Assembly: GCA_051748565.1 (NCBI GenBank)
Contig: JBNJHN010000059.1
Coordinates: 1 to 12,495, forward strand
Direction of reading: 5' to 3'
Origin: SKPH01 sp051748565
GTDB lineage: Bacteria > Bacillota > Dethiobacteria > DTU022
Length of the DNA: 12,495 nt
Shown: piece by piece, positions 1 to 6,700 of the stretch
Position numbering within the stretch: the stretch's first letter is position 1
Layout of the letters: every line of letters starts with the position of its first letter
The notes under the pieces: generated by a model
What the model was told of the DNA's origin: nothing
The model's input: the letters and a program-made list of their open reading frames with translations, nothing else
The model's database searches: none
Program-made: the position numbers and the translations under genes

Positions 1-816
1 GCCCAGGTGGCCTGCACGGACCATCTTCCTGATCAATGGACAGGCACGGTACTTGGAGTCGCCTGTCTCCCTGTAGAGTGTATCCTGAACGGCCAGGAGG
101 ACATCTATACCGACAAGATCGGCCAGGGCCAACGGTCCGATGGGATGATTGGCCCCGAGGATCATACCCTTGTCGATATCCTCGGCCACTGCAACTCCTT
201 CCATCAGCACAAAGGTTGCTTCGTTAATCATCGGCAGCAGGATCCTGTTCACCACAAAGAGGGGCGCTTCGTTTACAGCAATAGGCTCCTTGCCCATCCT
301 GCGGGCCAGTTCCATAATTAACTGGAAGGTTTCATCAGAGGTAGATGCACCCTTGATTACTTCGACCAGTTTCATCACCGGCACGGGATTAAAGAAGTGC
401 ATACCGACTACCTTATCGGGCCGGGCTGTAGCAGAGGCCATCTCTGTAATGCTTAAACCCGAAGTGTTGGAAGCAAGAACAATTTCAGGCGGGCAAATCC
501 TGTCCAGTTCTTTATAAAGTTCTTTTTTCAAATCCATATTTTCGATGACCGCCTCGATAACCAGGTCGGCATCTTTAATGTCTTCGAGATTTATTGTGCC
601 GCGGACATGGCCAACGATCTGCCCTGCTTCTTCTTTCGATTTCTTGCCTTTCTCCACGGCCCGGCCCAGGTTTTTCTTTATGATGCCCAGGCCGCGCTCT
701 ACGAAGCTTTCTTCAATATCACGCATAATCACTTTAAAACCGGCTTCAGCGGCAGCCTGGGCGATTCCGCTGCCCATGGTACCGGCGCCGACAACACCGA
801 TTGTTTTTATCTCCAT
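1..816 (-). CDS. hbd: 3-hydroxyacyl-CoA (3-hydroxybutyryl-CoA) dehydrogenase, 3' end cut by window edge
   Basis: The enzyme is expected to interconvert 3-hydroxybutyryl-CoA and acetoacetyl-CoA with NAD(H) in the cytoplasm. I translated the minus strand by hand: 272 codons are open from the ATG at 816 to the edge, ending in MVRAGHLG. The family is usually about 282 aa, so roughly the last ten residues are missing. The Rossmann motif GAGTMG lies at residues 10-15, and Asp33 at the end of the second beta strand favours NAD over NADP. Catalytic residues align at the spacing of human HADH: Ser119 (SNTSG), His140 (HFFNP), Glu152 and Asn190 (VVNR). Leu186 sits where a Gly is usual in the APGFVVNR stretch. 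The start follows AAGGAG by nine bases. A second in-frame ATG three codons upstream abuts the Shine-Dalgarno sequence and is less likely. It lies 149 bp downstream of the crotonase gene and is probably co-transcribed with it. Confidence 0.95.
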   Translation of the reverse strand, partial: MEIKTIGVVGAGTMGSGIAQAAAEAGFKVIMRDIEESFVERGLGIIKKNLGRAVEKGKKSKEEAGQIVGHVRGTINLEDIKDADLVIEAVIENMDLKKELYKELDRICPPEIVLASNTSGLSITEMASATARPDKVVGMHFFNPVPVMKLVEVIKGASTSDETFQLIMELARRMGKEPIAVNEAPLFVVNRILLPMINEATFVLMEGVAVAEDIDKGMILGANHPIGPLALADLVGIDVLLAVQDTLYRETGDSKYRACPLIRKMVRAGHLG

Positions 817-965
817 CCCGATCATCTCCTTCAGTTATAGATACAATAGTAATTTCCAATCATATTACTTAAATGCCAGGGCAAAAAGGCTGACATCAAA
901 CTTATCCGGCAAAGGGTTAAAAGCTCGCTCTCCTTAAGGGGGGGGAACATGTGAGAACAATCCGG

Positions 966-1742
966 CTACCGGCCTTTAAATTTGGGAAGGCGTTTTTCCA
1001 GGAAGGCATTGGCCCCTTCTTTCTGATCTTCGGTATCGCATAGCTGGGCAAAAAGGGCAGCCTCCGTTCTCTGGCCCTCTTCCAGGGTTTGATCAAGGCC
1101 CTTGTTTACGGCCTGCTTGGCTAAACGGACGGCAATGGGGCCTGCCTTGAGGATCTTTTCGGCAATTTCGCGGGCTCTGTTCAAAGATTCGCCGGGTGGG
1201 GTAAGATGATCGGCTATACCGATGCGAAATGCTTCGTCAGCATCGATCATCTCCCCGGTAAAGATCAGCTCCTTGGCCTTGCCTGCTGCAATAATCCGCG
1301 GCAGGCGCTGCGTCCCGGCATAACCGGGAAAGATGCCGAGAGTAACTTCCGGCAGACCCACTTTCGCATTCTCGGCAACAACACGGATGTCACAGGCCAG
1401 GGCCAGCTCCATTCCCCCGCCCAGGGCAAACCCGTTGACAGCTGCAATAACCGGTGCCGGGAAGTCTGCTATCTTCTGGAAGACAGTTTGGCCACGGCGG
1501 CTTAGTTTCTCACCGTTGGCGCTGTTTAGTTTTGGGAATTCTGCAATATCAGCCCCGGCCACAAAGGCTTTTTCTCCTGCCCCGGTAACAATTAAGACGC
1601 CTATTGTTTCATCTTTGGTCAGTTCATCAATTGCCGCTTCCAGGGCATTAATGACTTCCTGATTTAAAGCGTTGACCGGTGGGCGGGTAACGGTTACGAT
1701 GGCCAGGCGTTCATCACGGGTAACCTGGATCAGATCGGACAT
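966..1742 (-). CDS. crt: enoyl-CoA hydratase (crotonase family)
   Basis: This 258-aa protein is expected to hydrate crotonyl-CoA to 3-hydroxybutyryl-CoA, or the reverse. It has the full crotonase fold and is close to the usual 260 aa. Oxyanion-hole segments are AFVAGADI (residues 59-66) and ALGGGMELALACD (106-118). The two catalytic acids of true hydratases are present: Glu112 in GGGMEL and Glu132 in LPEVTLGIFPG. These correspond to Glu144 and Glu164 of rat mitochondrial hydratase, so a dehydratase/hydratase is favoured over an isomerase or hydrolase-type crotonase. The ATG at 1742 follows GAGGAGG at seven bases. It lies between thiolase and 3-hydroxybutyryl-CoA dehydrogenase genes, which supports a role in C4 metabolism. 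Chain-length preference cannot be read from sequence. The symbol crt rests on context. Confidence 0.95.
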   Translation of the reverse strand: MSDLIQVTRDERLAIVTVTRPPVNALNQEVINALEAAIDELTKDETIGVLIVTGAGEKAFVAGADIAEFPKLNSANGEKLSRRGQTVFQKIADFPAPVIAAVNGFALGGGMELALACDIRVVAENAKVGLPEVTLGIFPGYAGTQRLPRIIAAGKAKELIFTGEMIDADEAFRIGIADHLTPPGESLNRAREIAEKILKAGPIAVRLAKQAVNKGLDQTLEEGQRTEAALFAQLCDTEDQKEGANAFLEKRLPKFKGR

Positions 1743-1764
1743 GACAATTCCTCCTCAGTTATAG

Positions 1765-1785
1765 CGGGTATGGCAACCATACCCG
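1765..1785 (-). repeat. intergenic hairpin between thiolase and crotonase genes
   Basis: A perfect inverted repeat with arms CGGGTATGG (1765-1773) and CCATACCCG (1777-1785) leaves a three-base loop. It gives a 9-bp stem in the 69-bp gap between the thiolase stop and the crotonase start. No T-run follows on the minus strand, so it is not a typical terminator. An mRNA-processing or stability hairpin, or an operator, is possible. The base pairing is seen directly; the role is inference. Confidence 0.6.
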
Positions 1786-1811
1786 GAAATATCGAAGCAG
1801 AGAACCAAGAA

Positions 1812-2999
1812 TTAATAACGTTCGAGAATCATGGACATACCCATACCGCCACCTACACAGAGCGTGGCCAAACCAAGCTTGTTGTTGCGGCGGGCCATTT
1901 CGTGCAGCAGGGTAACAACTATGCGGGAGCCTGTACAACCAACCGGGTGGCCTAAACCGACACCACTGCCGTTGACATTAACGATATCCCTGTTCAGCCC
2001 GAGCATTTTTTCACAGGCCAGGTACTGGGCGGCAAAGGCTTCGTTAAGCTCTATCAGTTCCATCTGGTCGATGGTCATCCCTGCCTTTTTCAAAGCCTTT
2101 TGAGTTGCAGGTACGGGGCCGTAGCCCATCAGGTCGGGTTCCACTCCTGCCCAGGCATAAGAGACAATCCGGGCCAGCGGTTTTAAGCTGAGTTCTTCAG
2201 CTTTGGCGGCACTCATTACTACCACCGCCGAAGCGCCGTCGTTTAAACCTGAAGCATTGCCTGCCGTTACCGTCCCTTCTTTTCTAAAAACGGGCTTCAG
2301 CTTTGCCAGTGTCTCCAGGGAAATACCACGGCGGGGGTGCTCGTCTGTATCGACAACTGTTTCCCCCTTGCGGGTGCGTACGGTTACCGGGATAATTTCT
2401 TCCCGGAACCGTCCATCATCAATAGCATTAATGGCATTACTGTGGCTGCGGGCAGCCACTTCATCCTGTTCTTCGCGGCTGATATTATACTTGTCGGCCA
2501 ATCGTTCCGCTGTCTCACCCATCATAATTTTGTGAACCGGATCCATCAGCATTTCCCATAGGGCATCTGTCATCTCACCATGCTGGAGACGCTGGCCCCA
2601 GCGGGCACCTTTCAAAACGTAAGGTACCGTGCTCATTGACTCGACTCCTCCGGCAACAACAATTTCGGCATCGCCAAGGAGAATCTCCTGGTAGGCTGAA
2701 ACAATTGACTGCAAGGCTGAGCTGCACTGGCGCTGGATAGTAAAGCCGGTGGTTTCGACAGGGAACCCACTTTCCAAAGCAATACAGCGGGCAATATTCG
2801 GTTCGTCGCTGCGCTGGCCGCAGCAGCCGAATATTATTTCCTCAACCTGTACTTTCTCCAATCCACCGGCACGGCGGACAGCTTCTTCGACTACAGTTGA
2901 GCCAAGCTGCAGCGCCGTTACGTCGCGCAAGGCGCCGCCAAAGTCACCGATGGGAGTCCTGACAGCACTGACGATTACAACTTCTGTTTGTTCTGGCAT
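1812..2999 (-). CDS. acetyl-CoA C-acetyltransferase (thiolase)
   Basis: This 395-aa thiolase is expected to condense two acetyl-CoA to acetoacetyl-CoA, or cleave acetoacetyl-CoA in the oxidative direction. The family is usually 390-395 aa. Catalytic residues are Cys92 in QRQCSSALQ (acyl acceptor), the NEAFA motif at 319-323, His351 in GLGHPVG and Cys381 in LCVGGGMG. The segment before His351 reads NGSGVGLGHPVGCTG rather than the common NGGAIALGHPIGASG, which points to a divergent thiolase branch. The start was set at the ATG at 2999 (MPEQTEVVIVSAVRTP), six bases after GGAGG. The reading frame stays open further upstream to 3170, but that extension would run through the preceding terminator hairpin and overlap metF, so it was discarded. 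It is the first gene after the acs operon terminator and leads the thiolase-crotonase-dehydrogenase group. It could prefer longer 3-ketoacyl-CoA substrates. Confidence 0.94.
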   Translation of the reverse strand: MPEQTEVVIVSAVRTPIGDFGGALRDVTALQLGSTVVEEAVRRAGGLEKVQVEEIIFGCCGQRSDEPNIARCIALESGFPVETTGFTIQRQCSSALQSIVSAYQEILLGDAEIVVAGGVESMSTVPYVLKGARWGQRLQHGEMTDALWEMLMDPVHKIMMGETAERLADKYNISREEQDEVAARSHSNAINAIDDGRFREEIIPVTVRTRKGETVVDTDEHPRRGISLETLAKLKPVFRKEGTVTAGNASGLNDGASAVVVMSAAKAEELSLKPLARIVSYAWAGVEPDLMGYGPVPATQKALKKAGMTIDQMELIELNEAFAAQYLACEKMLGLNRDIVNVNGSGVGLGHPVGCTGSRIVVTLLHEMARRNNKLGLATLCVGGGMGMSMILERY

Positions 3000-3020
3000 A
3001 GGCCACCTCCGTTTGAATAA

Positions 3021-3040
3021 GGGCAGGGCATACCTTGCCC
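3021..3040 (-). repeat. imperfect hairpin upstream of thiolase gene
   Basis: The minus strand reads GGGCAAGG, TATG, CCCTGCCC. Seven of eight positions pair around a four-base loop, with one A-C mismatch in the RNA. It lies between the acs operon terminator and the thiolase Shine-Dalgarno sequence. TTATTC follows rather than a T-run, so it is a weak terminator candidate at best. Its outer GGGCA/TGCCC arms resemble the palindromes at 5609-5625 and 8071-8090. Confidence 0.4.
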
Positions 3041-3050
3041 CTTCGTTTTT

Positions 3051-3081
3051 AAAAAAGACAGGCCTGTACCGGCCTGTCTTT
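3051..3081 (-). terminator. rho-independent terminator of the acs-metVF operon
   Basis: A perfect 11-bp inverted repeat is present, with arms AAAGACAGGCC (3054-3064) and GGCCTGTCTTT (3071-3081) and a six-base loop. Read on the minus strand, the second arm runs into six consecutive Ts (3056-3051), the classic intrinsic terminator layout. It begins 48 bases after the metF stop and lies 51 bases upstream of the thiolase start, separating the two gene groups. The T tract on the opposite strand is short, so it appears oriented for minus-strand transcripts. Confidence 0.9.
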
Positions 3082-3129
3082 ATGTGGTTTATTCTGGATC
3101 GATACGAGCATTTGCCCGGAATATTCAGC

Positions 3130-4056
3130 TTAGATCTTCGGGCGCGGGTACAAGCCTGCCCGCTCAACAATCTCGGGAACCATTTCTTCCCAGGCGATAG
3201 CCATGATATGAACCCCGGCTACTCCTTCGATCTCTTTTAAGCGTTCTATGGTTTCTATAGCAATCTTCAGGCCTTCCTCTTTTTTCTTTTCCGCTCCCTT
3301 AAGCCTGGCAACAAGCTCATCGGGAATGGTAATGCCGGAAACGAAATTTTTCATGTAATTGGCAGCCCCAAGGGATTTCATCGGGGTAACGCCGCCTAAA
3401 ATTGCTACTTTCTTATGCAGGCCGCGCTCGCGAACCAGTTCCATCCACTTCTCAAAACGGTCAAGATCGAAAATACACTGGGTCTGAATGAAGCTGGCAC
3501 CGGCATTGATTTTCTTCTCCAGGCGATCTACACGATACTCAAAGGGGTCGGCAAAGGGATTTTCAACAGCTCCCAGGTAATAGCTGATATCACCTTCCAG
3601 ATCATCGCCGCCCATAAACTTCTTTTCATCACGCAAATCTTTTAAACCCTTGATCAGCTGCATCGAATCGATGTCGTAAACGCCTTTTGAACCCTGCTCG
3701 TTACCGAATTTCATATGATCTCCGGCTATGCAGAGTATATTCCTGACACCGAGGGCATAAGCGCCGAGCACATCGCTCTGGATACAGATCCGGTTGCGGT
3801 CACGCACCACGATCTGGATAATCGGCTCGATGCCCATTTGGACCAGGGCAGCACCGCAAGCTATGCTGGAAGTACGCACAATAGCAGTCTGGTTGTCGGT
3901 AATGTTGCAGGCTTCGACATGGTTGCGCATTCCTTCGGCATGATGCCTGAATGCAGTTAGGTCGGCACCCTTGGGCGGACCGAGCTCACCGGTAACGACA
4001 AAATGACCAGCGTTAATTGTTTTTTCCAGTTTACTTCCCGTGATCAATTCTAACAT
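3130..4056 (-). CDS. metF: 5,10-methylenetetrahydrofolate reductase, catalytic subunit MetF
   Basis: This 308-aa FAD-containing TIM-barrel subunit reduces methylene-H4folate to methyl-H4folate, or oxidises it in reverse, at the end of the methyl branch. Family markers are Glu24 (GELGPPKG), equivalent to the catalytic Glu28 of E. coli MetF; the AGDH segment at 111-114; and QTQCIFD at 191-197, with Gln193 at the folate-contact position. Length matches the short MetF that partners MetV in acetogens. The gene overlaps the end of metV by 26 bases, which implies translational coupling. The Shine-Dalgarno GGGAGG directly abuts the ATG at 4056. An in-frame TTG at codon 4 would have nine-base spacing and is an alternative start. 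No NAD(P)H-binding domain is visible, and no electron-transfer gene lies next to it. The terminator follows directly. Confidence 0.95.
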   Translation of the reverse strand: MLELITGSKLEKTINAGHFVVTGELGPPKGADLTAFRHHAEGMRNHVEACNITDNQTAIVRTSSIACGAALVQMGIEPIIQIVVRDRNRICIQSDVLGAYALGVRNILCIAGDHMKFGNEQGSKGVYDIDSMQLIKGLKDLRDEKKFMGGDDLEGDISYYLGAVENPFADPFEYRVDRLEKKINAGASFIQTQCIFDLDRFEKWMELVRERGLHKKVAILGGVTPMKSLGAANYMKNFVSGITIPDELVARLKGAEKKKEEGLKIAIETIERLKEIEGVAGVHIMAIAWEEMVPEIVERAGLYPRPKI

Positions 4057-4711
4057 CCTCCCTTACTGTGGTTCTTGCGCCACCGTGATGCGATGTCGAC
4101 CAGTCTTTGGGAGGCTGGATCGCTTCCAGATCTTTTAAGCGGTCAAATGCCGCGAGGCGGTCGTGAATAAGTTGCCAGGCGCAGTCAACATCTTTACCCA
4201 GCTCACATTTGCCTTCAGCAGAACCGCCGCACGGTCCGTTAAGGATACTTTTAGCGCAGCGTGTAATCGGGCAAATACCCATGGTCAGGTGCAGGACACA
4301 GTCGCCACAGCCGAGGCAGTTCTCTTTCCAGACACCCTGCTCGGTGGGATAACCCATCGAGGTTGTATTCAGGCCGGGCACGACGCGGAGCGAAGGCGCA
4401 TACTCGACCATAGTCTGGACTCCAACTCCGCAGGCAAGCGAAACAATCAGATCGTAGCCTTTAAGCTTTTCCAAATACTCATCGATCATTTCATACTCGC
4501 ACTGTCTTTCAATCGAAAATACTTCTACTGCACCGTCAATATTATTTTTCTTGCGGTGGATGCGGAGAAGCGCCGCTGTTTCTTCGGCTTCTTTCTGGCC
4601 GCCGGCCATACAAACCGCCACACAGGTGTTACAGCCGACCACACAGACATTTTTGTGCGGTGCCGCCATAGCCGCAATTTCTTCCAACGGCTTTCTTTCA
4701 GCGATTATCAT
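4031..4711 (-). CDS. metV: methylenetetrahydrofolate reductase iron-sulfur subunit MetV
   Basis: This 226-aa protein belongs to the MTHFR C-terminal-domain (MetV) family, the iron-sulfur partner of MetF that relays electrons to or from its flavin. Fourteen cysteines are visible. They include C23-x3-C27-x2-C30-x3-C34 in an N-terminal Rossmann-like part, a ferredoxin-like CLGCGDC at 132-138, Cys147 and Cys152 (GICPITRC), Cys161 (NGPCGG), Cys169 and Cys177. The NGPCGG motif is characteristic of the family. The ATG at 4711 follows AGGTGA at four bases. It is 59 bp after acsE, and its last 26 bases overlap metF in another frame. The acsE-metV-metF order is that of acetogen acs clusters. The exact number and type of clusters cannot be set from sequence alone. 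Confidence 0.93.
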   Translation of the reverse strand: MIIAERKPLEEIAAMAAPHKNVCVVGCNTCVAVCMAGGQKEAEETAALLRIHRKKNNIDGAVEVFSIERQCEYEMIDEYLEKLKGYDLIVSLACGVGVQTMVEYAPSLRVVPGLNTTSMGYPTEQGVWKENCLGCGDCVLHLTMGICPITRCAKSILNGPCGGSAEGKCELGKDVDCAWQLIHDRLAAFDRLKDLEAIQPPKDWSTSHHGGARTTVREDVRIDHGK

Positions 4712-4770
4712 ACAGTCACCTTCCCTTCCCTTCTAACAAATTATGCTTTATATTTTACCACACTTCAGCT

Positions 4771-5565
4771 TTAACGGTTACGCTGAACAAATACATCAAC
4801 GTAAGAGTCACAATAGATGTCCATGTTTAATATAATGCGCGCTGAAGCAATCGCAGCCATCAGTTCGTCATCGTTGGCATCGACAATACCTGCATCAAGA
4901 CCATTGGCCATTGCCATGACGGCGAAGGTACGGTTTATCAGTTCGCGGTTCTTGGTTCCCTGTGAAACATTGCTCAGGCCGACCACTGTTTTCGGAGCCG
5001 GATCGGAGATTAGCTTGATTTCGCGCAGGGTGCGCATTACTTCGGGGCCGTGATCCTGGGCCACGTTGCAGGGTAGAACCAGGGGATCGATATACAACAT
5101 GTCGGGCGCAATGCCGAATGCATCGGCAGTGGCGACCAATTCAGCAGCCAGGCCGATTCTGCTGTCAGCATCCTTGGGAATGCCTTCTTCGTTCATGGCA
5201 AGAGCGATTACTTCTGCTCCGTGCTCAGCTGCCATGGTAAAGACCCGCTCCATCTTCGGCATTTCTGCCGGGACCGAATTAATCATTGCCGGACGTTTGC
5301 AAAGCTTAAGTCCGGCTTCGATAGCATCATACTTTGTCGAATCGAGACAGAGGGGCAAATCGCTTGCTTCCTGGGTAACTTCAACCAGCCATTTCATAGC
5401 CTCGACCGGGTTTGGTGAACTGGGCCCAACATTAATGTCGAGGTAGTGAGCACCGTTATGTTCCTGTTTACGGGCCCATTCCTGGACTGGAGCCGGATCC
5501 TGCTCTTTAATTGCCCTGGCAATGTCTTTGAACATACCGTTAATGCGCTCGCCGATAATTATCAT
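4771..5565 (-). CDS. acsE: 5-methyltetrahydrofolate:corrinoid/iron-sulfur protein methyltransferase
   Basis: This 264-aa methyltransferase moves the N5-methyl group of methyl-H4folate to Co(I) of the corrinoid iron-sulfur protein, and back in the oxidative direction. It is a pterin-binding TIM barrel, and its length matches Moorella AcsE (262 aa). Residues of the folate pocket are in place: the N-terminal IIGERING motif, Asp75 in CLDSTKYD, Asn96 in MINSVP, Asp160 in YIDPLVLP and Asn199 in GLSNVSQG. Asp75, Asp160 and Asn199 fall at the same numbers as in the Moorella enzyme. The ATG at 5565 follows AAGGAGG at eight bases. It sits between the corrinoid protein gene acsD, 107 bp upstream, and metV. 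Confidence 0.96.
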   Translation of the reverse strand: MIIIGERINGMFKDIARAIKEQDPAPVQEWARKQEHNGAHYLDINVGPSSPNPVEAMKWLVEVTQEASDLPLCLDSTKYDAIEAGLKLCKRPAMINSVPAEMPKMERVFTMAAEHGAEVIALAMNEEGIPKDADSRIGLAAELVATADAFGIAPDMLYIDPLVLPCNVAQDHGPEVMRTLREIKLISDPAPKTVVGLSNVSQGTKNRELINRTFAVMAMANGLDAGIVDANDDELMAAIASARIILNMDIYCDSYVDVFVQRNR

Positions 5566-5608
5566 TTGGTAGCCTCCTTAAAAACTATTTTCAAGAAGGA
5601 ACTTCAGA

Positions 5609-5625
5609 GGCACGGCGCGCGTGCC
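5609..5625 (-). repeat. GC-rich palindrome in the acsD-acsE gap
   Basis: Arms GGCACG (5609-5614) and CGTGCC (5620-5625) surround a five-base GC loop. An outer GAAGG/CCTTC pairing (5595-5599 with 5626-5630) can lengthen the structure, with a nine-base bulge on one side. It lies about 45 bases upstream of the acsE start. It has the same core arms as the palindrome at 8071-8090. No T-run follows. A processing or stability hairpin, or a dispersed palindromic repeat, is possible. Confidence 0.5.
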
Positions 5626-5672
5626 CCTTCGGTCCATTCAGCTTTAACTTCATATTTTTATCAAAGTTTAAT

Positions 5673-6650
5673 TTAGTAACTATTGTCCTTCATCAGATCA
5701 TCGATATTGCCCTTGATCACTTTAAGGGCATCAGGGTGACGCATGACCATAATGTCAATACCGGACTGCAGGTAAGCCATGGCAGTGGTTGCTTCCCAGA
5801 GGATTCCCCGTTCTTCCTGCTCGCCCCATCCGGGTTCATCTTCTGCTGAAACATTTGCTTCCTTTGCTCTCCATGCTTCAAGTCCCACGTTTCCGATCAT
5901 TGGCATGGCCAGCATCTTATCTCCCTGGAGGGCTCCGTTACGGGCCCGTTCCATGATTGAGTAAGAGTACTCAATACCATAACCAAGGGCGGCTATAGTG
6001 GGGTCGATGATGATCCGGTTGGCCATAGCTGTGCTCATCTCGGCAATAAGGATATTAAGCTGCTTGCAGATGTTAATGTCGATCGGCGACTGGGCAATAA
6101 CGAGATGCTGGTTGGCCATACAGGCACTGGTCACTGCCTTGTAGTCTTCAAGTTCAGCCACCCCGAGCAGAAGGTTCTCTCCGGCAGCTGCTTCGGCAAT
6201 CGGGGCATAGATAGTGCTGTCTTTTTCTGATTTGCCGCAGCCGACCACGATCAGGGGAACACCGACAGCTTCGAGGACTTTTTTAACAGTTGCGGCGCAT
6301 TCTTCGGGTGAAGCATCATTGAGATCCGGGTCGGCGCCTTTCAGACGGACCTGGATCAAATCCGCACCGTATTCTTCAACGCACTTTTTGGCCCAGGCTC
6401 CGGGATCATCCCAGACATCGCCGTAATATTTTTCAAAACAGGGGTCCCATTCTGATGGAGCCATGTCCCATACTTCCAGGGCCAGTACCGGCCGGTTTGG
6501 TATTTCACCTTCAAAGTGGAGAAAGGGCAGTGCCGATTCGCCACCGACGGTTATGGTATGGCTGCGGGTGCCGCCCTGGTCTTTGGTTGCACCAAGGACG
6601 ACCTCGCCTACCTGATTTCTATATTTTTCTTTAAGAATTTCAACAGCCAT
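5673..6650 (-). CDS. acsD: corrinoid iron-sulfur protein small subunit (AcsD; ACS/CODH subunit delta)
   Basis: This 325-aa protein is the small subunit of the corrinoid iron-sulfur protein, a TIM barrel that with AcsC holds and caps the corrinoid carrying the methyl group between AcsE and AcsB. Length matches Moorella AcsD (323 aa). Conserved stretches include GGTRSHTITVGGESALPF (26-43), ALEVWDM (57-63), WDDPGAWAKKCVEEYGADLI (80-99), IIIDPTIAALGYGIEYSYS (213-231) and GILWEATTAMAYLQSGIDI (282-300). It carries no cysteine-rich cluster motif, as expected for the small subunit. The ATG at 6650 follows AAAGGAG at seven bases. It begins 50 bp after acsC, in line with equimolar synthesis of the two subunits. 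Confidence 0.95.
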   Translation of the reverse strand: MAVEILKEKYRNQVGEVVLGATKDQGGTRSHTITVGGESALPFLHFEGEIPNRPVLALEVWDMAPSEWDPCFEKYYGDVWDDPGAWAKKCVEEYGADLIQVRLKGADPDLNDASPEECAATVKKVLEAVGVPLIVVGCGKSEKDSTIYAPIAEAAAGENLLLGVAELEDYKAVTSACMANQHLVIAQSPIDINICKQLNILIAEMSTAMANRIIIDPTIAALGYGIEYSYSIMERARNGALQGDKMLAMPMIGNVGLEAWRAKEANVSAEDEPGWGEQEERGILWEATTAMAYLQSGIDIMVMRHPDALKVIKGNIDDLMKDNSY

Positions 6651-6700
6651 TTATATACTCCTTTCATAAAATAATTCATTTGGAAAAGAAGAAATATTTT

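Noticed and set aside
826..865. Possible promoter before hbd using TATAAC as a -10 element
   Set aside because: No acceptable -35 lies at 16-18 bases, and the start point would fall in the Shine-Dalgarno sequence. The same 10-mer before crt argues for a translation-related element.
938..945. Run of eight G in the crt-hbd gap
   Set aside because: It is a single homopolymer without partner repeats. It may be sequencing-sensitive but sits outside coding sequence, so nothing is inferred.
3000..3170. 57-residue N-terminal extension of the thiolase frame
   Set aside because: It would translate through the rho-independent terminator and overlap metF. The ATG at 2999 has a proper Shine-Dalgarno sequence and gives the family-standard N-terminus.
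4163..4774. 203-codon open frame on the plus strand opposite metV
   Set aside because: It lies antisense to metV and has no recognisable family features; a shadow frame.
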